From: SG8-30 sp963710135
GTDB taxonomy: Bacteria > Pseudomonadota > Gammaproteobacteria > Steroidobacterales > Steroidobacteraceae
Length of the DNA stretch: 64,000 nt
Direction of reading: 5' to 3'
Assembly: GCA_963710135.1 (NCBI GenBank)
Contig: CAVPYY010000002.1
Span: 372,001-436,000, forward strand
Shown: positions 39,172 to 47,226 of the stretch, one piece after another
Layout: every line of letters starts with the position of its first letter
Numbering within the stretch: the stretch's first letter is position 1
Position numbers and translations under genes: made by a program
The notes under the pieces: generated by a model
Databases searched by the model: none
Told to the model about the DNA's origin: nothing
Seen by the model: the letters and a program-made list of their open reading frames with translations, nothing else

Positions 39172-39367
39172 CAGCCGGTAAATCCCGGCTGAAACGCATT
39201 CCGTGAACTGGTTCCGCTTATGTTAATGCCTGTCAGCATGTGTGAGGCTCATCACGTCGCAGGCCGGGGGTGCGGCCGATACTGGCCGGGCATTCTGTAG
39301 CACCGGATACCCGCGCGCCAGTCGCCGCGGCCTCCGGCCCGGCAGATTCGAGGAGTGTTTGGCACGC

Positions 39368-40327
39368 ATGAGCTCGGCAATGAAGTCTTCCACCTCCGTG
39401 AGGGCAGTGACGCTGGCAGCCGCCGAGGCGTCCGAGGACCCGGTCGAGCCGTCGATCGGGCGCTTCCTCGATGCCGTCTGGATGGAGCGCGGGCTGTCGC
39501 CGAACACACTGGCCGCGTACCGCGCCGACCTGACCGCGCTCGCGCGCTGGCTGAACAGCCGCGGCACTTCGATCACCAAGACGACCCGCAACGACCTGCT
39601 CGCCTTCATCGCCTGGCGCGTCGAGACGGGCGCCCGGCCGCGCTCGACGGCGAGGCAGCTGTCCAGTTTCCGCAGGTTCTTCCGGCACCTGGTTCGCGAA
39701 GGCGGGCTCGCCGAGGACCCGACCGCGCAGATCGCCATGCCGAAGATCGGCCGCTCCCTGCCCAAGTCATTGAGCGAGTCGCAGGTCAACTCGCTGCTCG
39801 CCGCGCCGGCGGTCACGGACCCGCTGGGTCACCGCGACCGCGCCATGCTCGAGGTGCTGTACGCGACCGGCCTGCGCGTGTCGGAACTCGTCAACCTGAC
39901 GCAGAGCCAGGTCAACCTGAACCAGGGAGTGATCCGCATCGTCGGCAAGGGCAACCGTGAGCGGCTGATTCCGCTCGGCGAGGAGGCCGTGCGCTGGGTG
40001 TCCGACTTCATGGCGGGGCCGCGCGGCGAGATCCTGCTCGACCGGCAGACCGACTACCTGTTTCCGACCCGCCGTGGCGATCGCATGACGCGCCAGGCGT
40101 TCTGGCACATCATCAAGCGCTATGCGGCGCGGGCCGGCATCAGCAAGGAGCTCTCGCCCCACACGCTGCGCCACGCCTTCGCGACCCACCTGCTCAATCA
40201 CGGCGCCGACCTGCGGGTGGTGCAGATGCTGCTCGGCCACAGCGACCTGTCCACCACGCAGATCTACACCCACGTCGCGCGCGAGCGGATGAAGGACCTG
40301 CACGCGCAGCACCATCCGCGCGGGTGA
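39368..40327 (+). CDS. xerD: Site-specific tyrosine recombinase XerD
   Basis: A 319-residue tyrosine recombinase. The catalytic set is complete: Arg170 (ATGLRVSEL), Lys194 (VGKGNRERL), His265 and Arg268 (HTLRHAFATHLL), His291 (LGHSDL) and nucleophile Tyr300 (QIYTH). The N-terminal SAM-like core-binding domain begins near residue 30. XerD acts with XerC at dif to resolve chromosome dimers. The next gene is dsbC, the same order as in Escherichia coli, which supports the housekeeping assignment over a phage integrase. ATG 39368 has GAGGAG twelve bases upstream; the N-terminus is about 20 residues longer than usual, so a later start is possible. Confidence 0.9.
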   Translation: MSSAMKSSTSVRAVTLAAAEASEDPVEPSIGRFLDAVWMERGLSPNTLAAYRADLTALARWLNSRGTSITKTTRNDLLAFIAWRVETGARPRSTARQLSSFRRFFRHLVREGGLAEDPTAQIAMPKIGRSLPKSLSESQVNSLLAAPAVTDPLGHRDRAMLEVLYATGLRVSELVNLTQSQVNLNQGVIRIVGKGNRERLIPLGEEAVRWVSDFMAGPRGEILLDRQTDYLFPTRRGDRMTRQAFWHIIKRYAARAGISKELSPHTLRHAFATHLLNHGADLRVVQMLLGHSDLSTTQIYTHVARERMKDLHAQHHPRG

Positions 40328-40405
40328 CCCGTCTGCTAGACTTCGGGCACTGCTGAACTCCGGGCCGCGCGAGCGGTCCGATGCTTTTAATCCGAGGCCG
40401 CGGTC

Positions 40406-41134
40406 ATGCGAAACATCATCCTAGCCGGTGTCTTCCCGGTGCTGGCCCTTACGGTCGTTGCGGTGTCCGCCGCGGACGAAGTGCCGGCGGAAGTACGCGC
40501 CCGCATCGCCAGCGGGCTGAACATGACCCCGGATTCGATCAAACCGGGTCCGGTACCCGGCCTGTACGAGGTGTCCTCGGGCACGGAGGTCGGCTACGTC
40601 TCCGCCGACGGCCGCTTCTACATCGACGGCGACATCTATGACATGGCCTCGAAGGCCAACCTGACGGAGTCCAGCCGCAAGGGCGTGCGCGCGGATCTGC
40701 TCAACAAGTTCGGCGACGACCAGGCGATCGTCTTCTCGCCGAAGGGCTACAAGTATACGGTCAGCGTGTTCACGGACATCGACTGCGGCTATTGCCGCAA
40801 GCTCCACGCCGAGATCGCTGAGCTCAACAGGCTGGGCGTGCGGGTGCGCTATTTCATGTACCCGCGCGGCGGGCCCGGCAGCGAAGCCTGGCGCAAGGCC
40901 GAAGCCGTCTGGTGCAGCGCGGACCGGCGCGACGCGATGACGCGGGCGAAGCTCGGCGAGAACGTCACGGCCGCCAAGTGCGCGACGCCCGTCGCCCGCC
41001 AGTATCAGCTCGGCCGTGACCTCGGCATCCGCGGAACCCCCGGCATCATCACCGAGGACGGGGAGTACATCGCCGGTTACATGCCGGCGCCCAAACTGGT
41101 CGAGCACCTGCGGGCGCTGAAGGGCCAGGGCTGA
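40406..41134 (+). CDS. dsbC: Thiol:disulfide interchange protein DsbC
   Basis: A 242-residue periplasmic disulfide isomerase. Signal peptide MRNIILAGVFPVLALTVVAVSA is followed by the N-terminal dimerisation domain (SIKPGPVPGLYEVSSGTEVGYVSADGRFYIDGDIYD) and a thioredoxin-fold domain with the active site CGYC at 127-130 and the cis-proline loop GIRGTPGI. GAGG precedes the ATG. It lies downstream of xerD and ends at a strong bidirectional terminator. Confidence 0.93.
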   Translation: MRNIILAGVFPVLALTVVAVSAADEVPAEVRARIASGLNMTPDSIKPGPVPGLYEVSSGTEVGYVSADGRFYIDGDIYDMASKANLTESSRKGVRADLLNKFGDDQAIVFSPKGYKYTVSVFTDIDCGYCRKLHAEIAELNRLGVRVRYFMYPRGGPGSEAWRKAEAVWCSADRRDAMTRAKLGENVTAAKCATPVARQYQLGRDLGIRGTPGIITEDGEYIAGYMPAPKLVEHLRALKGQG

Positions 41135-41162
41135 GGACGCAGCCGCCCGGCGCCTGCGCACA

Positions 41163-41203
41163 ACAAGAAAAAGGCCGCCCCCGGGGCGGCCTTGCTGTTT
41201 CTG
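41163..41203. terminator. Bidirectional intrinsic terminator between dsbC and fdxA
   Basis: AAGGCCGCCCC (41171-41181) pairs perfectly with GGGGCGGCCTT (41183-41193). It is preceded by an A-rich stretch (AACAAGAAAA) and followed by a T-rich one (GCTGTTTCTG), so it can work for both convergent genes. It is the clearest terminator in the window. Confidence 0.8.
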
Positions 41204-41224
41204 TCGGCGAGCACCGTGCCGCGC

Positions 41225-41548
41225 TCAGCGCTCCAGCTTGGCGAGCTTGCCCTCGACGCCTTTCCATTCGTCGGCGTCCGCAGGTGCCTCGCCCTTCTCG
41301 GTGATGACCGGCCACTTCTTGGACAACTCGGCGTTCAGCGCGACGAATTCCTCCTGCCCGGGCGGCACCTCCTCTTCCGAGAAGATCGCCTCCACCGGAC
41401 ACTCCGGCTCGCACAGCGTGCAGTCGATGCACTCGTCCGGATCAATCACGAGGAAATTCGGGCCTTCGTGGAAGCAGTCCACGGGGCAGACTTCCACGCA
41501 GTCCATGTACTTGCACTTGATGCAGTTCTCGGTGACGACAAACGTCAT
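41225..41548 (-). CDS. fdxA: Seven-iron ferredoxin FdxA ([3Fe-4S][4Fe-4S])
   Basis: A 107-residue ferredoxin with MTFVVTENCIKCKYMDC at the start. Cysteines at 9, 12, 17, 21, 25, 40, 43, 46 and 50 match the Azotobacter-type ferredoxin I pattern, in which one set binds a 3Fe cluster and the other a 4Fe cluster. The C-terminal extension ending EWKGVEGKLAKLER is typical of the proteobacterial form. The ATG at 41548 has AGGAG eight bases upstream; a longer frame to 41623 adds 25 residues of unlikely sequence. Confidence 0.93.
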   Translation of the reverse strand: MTFVVTENCIKCKYMDCVEVCPVDCFHEGPNFLVIDPDECIDCTLCEPECPVEAIFSEEEVPPGQEEFVALNAELSKKWPVITEKGEAPADADEWKGVEGKLAKLER

Positions 41549-41649
41549 CCTCGGCGCTCCTGAGGTCAGGTTAGTCCAGTTTCCGCCGGCCTGCCCGGGC
41601 GCGGCGCCGGCGTATTCTGCCACAGGCAGGCAGGCGGATCACGGCCGCC

Positions 41650-42195
41650 TCAGCGGCCCGGCAAGCGCTTGTCGATCGCCGTGAAATGCAGCGATTCCAG
41701 ACCCTGCCTGCGGTCCTCGAAATAGTGCTCGAGGGCGAAACTCACGCTCGGGAAAGCGATGTCGTCCCAGGGAATCTCGGCCGGCTCCACCAGCATGACC
41801 TCGAGGCTCTCCGCGCCGACCCCGAACTTCGGTTCGGGCAGCGTGGCGCGAAACATGACGTGCACCTGATGGGCGTGCAGCACATGCACGATGGCCAGCA
41901 GCGAGCCGATCTCGACCTCCGCGAGGGCCTCCTCGTAGGACTCGCGGGCCGCGCCCTGCTGCATGGTTTCGCCGTTTTCCATGAACCCGGCCGGGATGGT
42001 CCAGTAGCCGAGTCGCGGCTCGATCGCGCGGCGGCACAGCAGGATCCGGCCCTCGTGCTCCGGCACGCAGCCGACCACGATCTTCGGGTTCTGGTAGTGC
42101 ACGGTGGCGCAGGCGTCGCAGACGTACCGTGGCAGGTGATCGCCTTCCGGCACCCGTAGCGCCACCGCCTGGCCGCAGTTCGGGCAAAACTTCAT
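41650..42195 (-). CDS. NUDIX hydrolase with N-terminal zinc ribbon
   Basis: A 181-residue protein. Cys4, Cys7, Cys26 and Cys29 form a zinc ribbon (FCPNCG and VCDAC). The Nudix box starts at Gly70 with Glu76, Arg84-Glu85 and Glu88-Glu89 (GFMENGETMQQGAARESYEEA); the last glycine of the consensus is replaced. The layout matches NudC-like or ADP-ribose-type pyrophosphatases of about 180 residues, shorter than true NudC. The substrate is not decidable. The ATG at 42195 is chosen because the zinc ribbon begins there. Confidence 0.87.
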   Translation of the reverse strand: MKFCPNCGQAVALRVPEGDHLPRYVCDACATVHYQNPKIVVGCVPEHEGRILLCRRAIEPRLGYWTIPAGFMENGETMQQGAARESYEEALAEVEIGSLLAIVHVLHAHQVHVMFRATLPEPKFGVGAESLEVMLVEPAEIPWDDIAFPSVSFALEHYFEDRRQGLESLHFTAIDKRLPGR

Positions 42196-42304
42196 GGACA
42201 ACCGCCCGTATGCAGGGGAGCGGGCGATTGTCGTCGCTGGCGGGCCCGATGCCAAGCGCCGCGGCTGCCCGCCATGTAGCGCATCGCCTATACTTCGCCC
42301 GCCG

Positions 42305-42391
42305 GCCGGGATGGCGGAATTGGTAGACGCAGTGGACTCAAAATCCACCGGTGGCAACATCGTGCGAGTTCGAGTCTCGCTCCCGGCACCA
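42305..42391 (+). tRNA. tRNA-Leu (anticodon CAA)
   Basis: The acceptor stem GCCGGGA (42305-42311) pairs with TCCCGGC (42381-42387), followed by encoded ACCA. The D-arm region has AATTGGTAGACGC. The anticodon arm is GTGGA-CTCAAAA-TCCAC with anticodon CAA, reading UUG. A long variable arm (CGGTGGCAACATCG) gives the class II form expected for leucine. The T-arm is GCGAG-TTCGAGT-CTCGC. Confidence 0.95.
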
Positions 42392-42480
42392 GGCCCACGC
42401 AGGGGCAGGCGGCCCCTGGCGCAGCGCGCGGATTGAGCGTCGCTGCGACCTTTTCGTCACCTGCCGCATCAAAGGTGACA

Positions 42481-43077
42481 ATGGCCCGCTTTTCGGACAT
42501 CGCGATCGATCCAGCCACGGTGGCGGCGGCGCGTGCGGGCGCGCCCGCTGCCCTCGAGGCGGTCTACACCGCCTGTTCCGGCGCCGTGTTCACGCTGATC
42601 CTGCGCCTGGTACGCCAGCACGCCGCCGCCGAGGATCTGCTGCAGGAGACCTTCGCCGACGTCATCCGCCACATCGGCAAATTCGAGGGCCGCGCGCCGC
42701 TGCCGATGTGGATTCGTTCCATCGCGGTGCGTCGCAGCCTGATGCACCTGCGCTCACCCTGGCAGCGCAGCCTGCAATGGCTGGAAGACTCGTCGGACGA
42801 CCTGCTCGCCGTCGCCGGCGAGGCGGGCCGGGTCGAGCAGGGCCGGGACCTGGACCAGGCGCTGGGACAGCTCTCGGCCAGCGCGCGAGCGGTCGTCTGG
42901 CTGCACGATGTCGAAGGCTACACCCACGAGGAAATCGCCACCGGTCTGGGTCGCAGCATCAGTTTTTCCAAGTCGCAGCTCGCGCGAGCACATGCGCGGC
43001 TGCGCCGTGCGCTCGAGCCCGGGCAAGCGATCGATCAAGAGATGAGACCGACATGCACGCCGATTTCCACACTCTGA
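42481..43077 (+). CDS. ECF-type RNA polymerase sigma factor
   Basis: A 198-residue sigma-70 family protein with only regions 2 and 4. Region 2 is at about 30-95 (AVYTACSGAVFTLILRLVRQHAAAEDLLQETFADVIRHIGKF), and region 4 near 140-185 (ARAVVWLHDVEGYTHEEIATGLGRSISFSKSQLARAHARLR). AAAGGTG precedes the ATG at 42481. It overlaps by 25 bases the gene for a putative anti-sigma factor, and a secreted PDZ protein follows, so the three form a probable cell-envelope response unit. Confidence 0.87.
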   Translation: MARFSDIAIDPATVAAARAGAPAALEAVYTACSGAVFTLILRLVRQHAAAEDLLQETFADVIRHIGKFEGRAPLPMWIRSIAVRRSLMHLRSPWQRSLQWLEDSSDDLLAVAGEAGRVEQGRDLDQALGQLSASARAVVWLHDVEGYTHEEIATGLGRSISFSKSQLARAHARLRRALEPGQAIDQEMRPTCTPISTL

Positions 43078-43643
43078 GCGCCATCGCCGCCGGGCGCGGA
43101 GAACCCTCCGAGCACGTGCGCGGCTGCAGTCACTGCCAGCGCGAGCTGGGCAGGATCCGCGCGGTCGCCGACGGCCTGGCCGCATTGCCTGCGGTCGAGC
43201 CCCGGCCGGGCCTGTGGCACGCCATCGAGGCGCGGGCCGCGCGCCAGCCCGCGCGCAGCCCGGTACCGCTGGCGCTGGCGGCGGCGGCGATGCTGGTCGT
43301 GGTGGCGGGCTCGCTGGTCCGGGTGCTGACCGAGGCGCCGATCGTGACCTCCGATCCAGCGCCTGCAGCGGCAGCGCATGGCGCGATCGCGGCGCTGGTC
43401 GCCGAGAACGCCCGGCTCGAGGCCTTGCTGACGCAGCTGCCCCAGCGCAGTACCACGCGTCTCGGCACGGCCTATGGCGCGATCGCACTGGAGGATCGGC
43501 TGGCGCTGCTCGACGACAGGTTGACGGAAGTGTCATTCGAGCCGCACGCACCGGAAGTCGCGGAACAGCTCTGGCAGGAGCGGGTCGCGCTGATGGATTC
43601 GCTGGTGAAGATTCGTTACGCAGGCGCCGTGGCGGACCGTTGA
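43053..43643 (+). CDS. Putative zinc-binding anti-sigma factor
   Basis: A 196-residue protein. His21-x3-Cys25-x2-Cys28 (EHVRGCSHC) matches the zinc-containing anti-sigma motif. One membrane segment follows (VPLALAAAAMLVVVAGSLV, about 71-90), then a C-terminal region with a likely coiled coil (VAENARLEALLTQL and LEDRLALLDDRLTEV). Its start overlaps the sigma gene, which supports translational coupling and a direct partnership. The predicted arrangement is a cytoplasmic sigma-binding domain and a periplasmic coiled coil. The longer frame from 42351 is not coding. Confidence 0.72.
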   Translation: MHADFHTLSAIAAGRGEPSEHVRGCSHCQRELGRIRAVADGLAALPAVEPRPGLWHAIEARAARQPARSPVPLALAAAAMLVVVAGSLVRVLTEAPIVTSDPAPAAAAHGAIAALVAENARLEALLTQLPQRSTTRLGTAYGAIALEDRLALLDDRLTEVSFEPHAPEVAEQLWQERVALMDSLVKIRYAGAVADR

Positions 43644-43675
43644 GCCTCGCCGCGCCCGAACAGCAGGAGCAGACC

Positions 43676-44614
43676 ATGATGAGCACTTCGACAGGTCTTC
43701 GATTCGCGCCCGCCTTCGCCGCGCTCGCGCTGGCACTGAACGCCATGTCCGTCTCGGCGCAGACGCCGGCGGAGGACCAGGACCGCGCCGAGCAGGAGCG
43801 GCGCCTGGCCGAGGCGCAGCGCAAGCTCGAGGAGGCCGCCCAGGAAGTGGCCGAGCTGTCCGTGGACATGGTCGGGCCGATCGTGGAGGAGGTCAGGCGC
43901 ATCCGTATCGGGTCGCCGTCACGCGCGATGATCGGCGTCAATCTCGGCGCGCCGGATCCGGGCAGCGCGGGGGCACGGGTGGTCAGCGTCAGTCCGGGCG
44001 GGCCGGCCGCCGAGGCCGGCGTCCTGGCCGGGGATCTCATCGTTTCGGTCGACGGCGCCAAGGTCGGGTCGGGGCGCGACCTGGTCCGGCGCATGCGCGA
44101 GGTCGAGCCCGGCCAGAAGCTGGATCTCGGGCTGCGTCGCGGGGACAAGCCGGTCAGCGTCGTGCTGGTGGCGCGTGCATCGGACGAAATGGTCTGGATG
44201 GGCGACGGTCCCGACGCGCCGATGCCCCCGCGCGGATTCGGGCGGCTGGCCTTCGGACCGTGGTCGGACATGGAACTGGCGTCGCTGACGCCGAGCCTCG
44301 GCAAGTACTTCGGCACGGACAAGGGCCTGCTGGTCGTGCGCAGCCCGTCCGAAGGCCGCAGCGGTCTCGAGGACGGCGACGTGATTCTGAGCATCGGCGG
44401 CCGCGAACCGACCGGCGCCAGCCACGCGCTGCGAATTTTCGGCTCCTATGAGCCCGGCGAGCAGGTCGAGGTCCAGATCATGCGGCAGCGCAAGCGACAG
44501 ACCCTGAAGGTCACGATACCCGAGCGCACCGCGATCTTCCGCGGCATGCCGCCGGTGCCACCGTCGCCGCCGGTCCCGTCGGCCCCGCGGCCGGCGCCGC
44601 CGCCGGGCGGCTGA
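43676..44614 (+). CDS. Secreted double-PDZ domain protein
   Basis: A 312-residue protein with a signal peptide (FAPAFAALALALNAMSVSAQ), a short coiled coil (QERRLAEAQRKLEEAAQEVAEL), and two PDZ domains, about 78-165 (GVNLG, VVSVSPGGPAAEAGVLAGDLIVSVDG) and about 205-285 (GLLVVRSPSEGRSGLEDGDVILSIGG). It ends in a proline-rich tail. No serine-protease domain is present, so it is not a DegP or DegS. AGGAG stands six bases before the ATG at 43676. Its position after the sigma/anti-sigma pair suggests it binds C-termini of envelope proteins as part of that response, which is inference. Confidence 0.8.
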   Translation: MMSTSTGLRFAPAFAALALALNAMSVSAQTPAEDQDRAEQERRLAEAQRKLEEAAQEVAELSVDMVGPIVEEVRRIRIGSPSRAMIGVNLGAPDPGSAGARVVSVSPGGPAAEAGVLAGDLIVSVDGAKVGSGRDLVRRMREVEPGQKLDLGLRRGDKPVSVVLVARASDEMVWMGDGPDAPMPPRGFGRLAFGPWSDMELASLTPSLGKYFGTDKGLLVVRSPSEGRSGLEDGDVILSIGGREPTGASHALRIFGSYEPGEQVEVQIMRQRKRQTLKVTIPERTAIFRGMPPVPPSPPVPSAPRPAPPPGG

Positions 44615-44645
44615 GCGGCCCCGCCCGTGGTAATGTGCGCGGCCC

Positions 44646-45695
44646 ATGCGCCGCGCGGACTTCGAATACGAGTTGCCACCTGGCCTGATCGCGCAGTCGC
44701 CGCTGCCTGATCGCTCGGCCAGCCGCCTGCTGGCCTGCGACGGGGCCAGTGGCGCGCTGCGCGATCTGCAATTCTCCGACCTCCCGCAACTGCTCGATCC
44801 GGGCGACCTGATCGTGCTGAACGACACGCGGGTGCTGCCGGCGCGCGTGCGGGGCCGCAAGGCGACCGGCGGCGCGGTCGAAATCCTGCTGGAGCGGGTC
44901 ACCGGGCCGCGCCGGGTGCTGGCCCAGGCGCGCGCCAGCAAGGGATTTCGACCGGGCACGGTCGTGGATCTGCCGGGCGACGCGCGCGCGACCGCGGTCG
45001 GGCGCAGCGAGGACCTGTTCGAGTTCGAGTTCGACACCGACGTCGGGCCGTACTTCGAGGCGCACGGCGAGATGCCGCTGCCGCCCTATATCGAGCGGCC
45101 GGCCGGGGCGCTCGATCGCGACCGCTATCAGACCGTCTACGCCGACGAGCCCGGCGCGGTGGCGGCCCCCACGGCCGGCCTGCACTTCGATGCCGCAGTG
45201 TTCGCCGCACTGCGGCGCCGGGGGGTGGAGATCACCCGCCTGACCCTGCACGTCGGTGCGGGCACCTTCCAGCCGGTCCGCGTCGAGGACATCCGCGAGC
45301 ACCGCATGCATGCCGAGCGCGTGCGGGTGGGTGCCGAGTGCGTGCAGCACATCGAGGCGGCGCGCGCGCGCGGCGCGCGGGTGGTGGCCGCCGGAACCAC
45401 GGTGGTGCGCAGCCTCGAGGCCGCGGCGCAGGGCGGCGAACTGCGGCCATTCGACGGGGACACCGATATCTTCATCTATCCCGGTTTCCGCTTCCGGGTG
45501 GTCGACGCCCTGATCACCAACTTCCACCTGCCGGGGTCCACCCTGCTGATGCTGGTCTGCGCATTCGCGGGTCGTGAGCGGGTGCTGGCCGCGTATCGCC
45601 ACGCGGTCGCGGCGCGCTACCGGTTCTTCAGCTACGGCGACGCGACTTTCCTGACGCCCTCGCCGGCAGCGCGCCGCCCGGCCGGTGAGTCATGA
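44646..45695 (+). CDS. queA: S-adenosylmethionine:tRNA ribosyltransferase-isomerase QueA
   Basis: A 349-residue enzyme that transfers ribose from S-adenosylmethionine to preQ1 in tRNA to make epoxyqueuosine. Full-length family match with FEYELPPGLIAQSPLPDRSASRLL at the start, LIVLNDTRVLPARVRG, APTAGLHFD, LHVGAGTFQPVRVEDI and NFHLPGSTLLMLVCAFAG. It overlaps tgt by four bases, and both act on the same tRNA position. It begins the queA-tgt-yajC-secD-secF-terC run. Confidence 0.96.
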   Translation: MRRADFEYELPPGLIAQSPLPDRSASRLLACDGASGALRDLQFSDLPQLLDPGDLIVLNDTRVLPARVRGRKATGGAVEILLERVTGPRRVLAQARASKGFRPGTVVDLPGDARATAVGRSEDLFEFEFDTDVGPYFEAHGEMPLPPYIERPAGALDRDRYQTVYADEPGAVAAPTAGLHFDAAVFAALRRRGVEITRLTLHVGAGTFQPVRVEDIREHRMHAERVRVGAECVQHIEAARARGARVVAAGTTVVRSLEAAAQGGELRPFDGDTDIFIYPGFRFRVVDALITNFHLPGSTLLMLVCAFAGRERVLAAYRHAVAARYRFFSYGDATFLTPSPAARRPAGES

Positions 45696-46813
45696 AGTTC
45701 GAGATCGAGGGCACCGACGGCGCGGCGCGAACCGGGCGGCTCACCCTGCCGCGGGGCGAGGTGGCCACGCCGGCCTTCATGCCGGTCGGCACCTACGGCA
45801 GCGTCAAGGGCGTGACGCCCGAGGAAGTCGAGGCCTGCGGCGCCGAGATCATCCTCGGCAATACCTTTCACCTGATGCTGCGCCCAGGCACGGACGTGAT
45901 CAGGCGCTTCGGCGGGCTGCACGACTTCATGCACTGGCGCAGGCCGATACTGACCGACTCGGGCGGCTTCCAGGTATTCAGCCTGGCCGAGATGCGCAAG
46001 GTCACCGAAGAGGGGGTGCGCTTCCGTTCCCCGGTCGACGGGGCCGAGGTGTTCCTGTCGCCGGAACGTTCGATGGAAGTGCAGCGTGCGCTCGACTCGG
46101 ATATCGCCATGGTGTTCGATGAATGCACGCCGTATCCGGCCGACCTGGACACCGCCCGCCGCTCGATGGAATTGTCGCTGCGCTGGTCGGCGCGCAGCCG
46201 CGAGGCCTACGATGCGATCGGTGGCTCCGGCACCCTGTTCGGGATCGTGCAGGGCGGCATGCATGACACGCTCCGGCGCAGCTCGCTCGAGGGGCTGGAA
46301 CAGATCGGCTTTGCCGGGCTTGCGGTCGGCGGGCTGTCGGTGGGCGAGCCCGAGGCAGAGCGAAATCGGGTACTGGAGGAGCTGGTGCCGGCCATGCCGG
46401 GCGCCAAGCCCCGTTACCTGATGGGCGTTGGACGGCCCGAGGACATCGTCGAGGCCGTGTATCGCGGCATCGACATGTTCGACTGCGTGATTCCGACGCG
46501 CCACGCCCGCAACGGCCATCTGTTCGTCGAAGGTGGCGTTCTCAACATTCGCAACGCGCGCTACGCCGAGGATACCCGCCCGATCGACGAGGCCTGCGGC
46601 TGCTACACCTGCCGGCACTACAGCCGCGCCTACCTCCGTCACCTGGACAAGTGTGGCGAGATGCTCGGTCCGCGGCTGGCCACGATCCACAACCTCTACC
46701 ACTACCAGGACCTGATGCGCCGGATCCGCGAGGCGATCCGGGAGGGGCGTTTTGCCGGCCTGCGGGCCGCTCATATAGAAGCGCGCGAAGCCGCCCCGCG
46801 GCCTGTGGCATAA
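45692..46813 (+). CDS. tgt: tRNA-guanine transglycosylase
   Basis: A 373-residue enzyme exchanging guanine-34 for preQ1 in tRNAs with GUN anticodons. Segments include TDSGGFQVFSLAEMRKVTEEGVRFRSP (catalytic region), FGIVQGGMHDTLRRSSLEGL, DCVIPTRHARNGHLF with the nucleophile aspartate, and the zinc site CGCYTCRHYSRAYLRHL. The ATG overlaps the queA stop. A CATAAT overlapping the stop codon could be a secondary promoter for yajC. Confidence 0.96.
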   Translation: MKFEIEGTDGAARTGRLTLPRGEVATPAFMPVGTYGSVKGVTPEEVEACGAEIILGNTFHLMLRPGTDVIRRFGGLHDFMHWRRPILTDSGGFQVFSLAEMRKVTEEGVRFRSPVDGAEVFLSPERSMEVQRALDSDIAMVFDECTPYPADLDTARRSMELSLRWSARSREAYDAIGGSGTLFGIVQGGMHDTLRRSSLEGLEQIGFAGLAVGGLSVGEPEAERNRVLEELVPAMPGAKPRYLMGVGRPEDIVEAVYRGIDMFDCVIPTRHARNGHLFVEGGVLNIRNARYAEDTRPIDEACGCYTCRHYSRAYLRHLDKCGEMLGPRLATIHNLYHYQDLMRRIREAIREGRFAGLRAAHIEAREAAPRPVA

Positions 46814-46869
46814 TTCCGGGCTGTTTGCACCGGGCTGGCTGAAGCCGCCCCAGATCCTAGAGGACAACC

Positions 46870-47202
46870 ATGGACTTCTTCGTGACCACCGCCCTGGCCC
46901 AGGACGCCGGCGCCGCCGCGCCCGGCGGCAGCCTGTTGATGCAGCTGCTGCCGCTGGTGCTGATCTTCGTCGTCTTCTATTTCCTGCTGATCCGCCCGCA
47001 GACGAAGCGCGCGAAGGAGCACAAGGAAATGGTCGGCAAGCTGCAGTCCGGTGACGAGGTGGTCACCAATGGCGGCCTGCTGGGGCGCATCACCGAGGTG
47101 GGCGACAACTTCATCACCCTGGAAGTCGCCAACGGCGTAGCCATCAAGGTACAGCGGTTCCAGGTGTCGCAGCTGATGCCCAAGGGCACGATCAAGGGTT
47201 GA
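46870..47202 (+). CDS. yajC: Preprotein translocase subunit YajC
   Basis: A 110-residue protein with a single membrane segment (LLMQLLPLVLIFVVFYFLLIRPQ, about 20-42) and the following cytoplasmic KEHKEMVGKLQSGDEVVTNGGLLGRI motif. YajC associates with SecDF at the translocon. GAGGA precedes the ATG. secD follows after 24 bases. Confidence 0.95.
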   Translation: MDFFVTTALAQDAGAAAPGGSLLMQLLPLVLIFVVFYFLLIRPQTKRAKEHKEMVGKLQSGDEVVTNGGLLGRITEVGDNFITLEVANGVAIKVQRFQVSQLMPKGTIKG

Positions 47203-47226
47203 TTCGCTCGCCCCGGGGATCCCTGC

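Noticed and set aside
39368..40327. Phage or island integrase next to a nearby tRNA
   Set aside because: Motifs and the following dsbC gene identify housekeeping XerD. The tRNA-Leu is 2 kb away with no direct repeat or phage gene around it.
42351..43643. 430-residue protein covering the sigma factor gene
   Set aside because: The first part starts inside the tRNA and is an alternative frame of the sigma gene. Only the section from 43053 has protein-like features.
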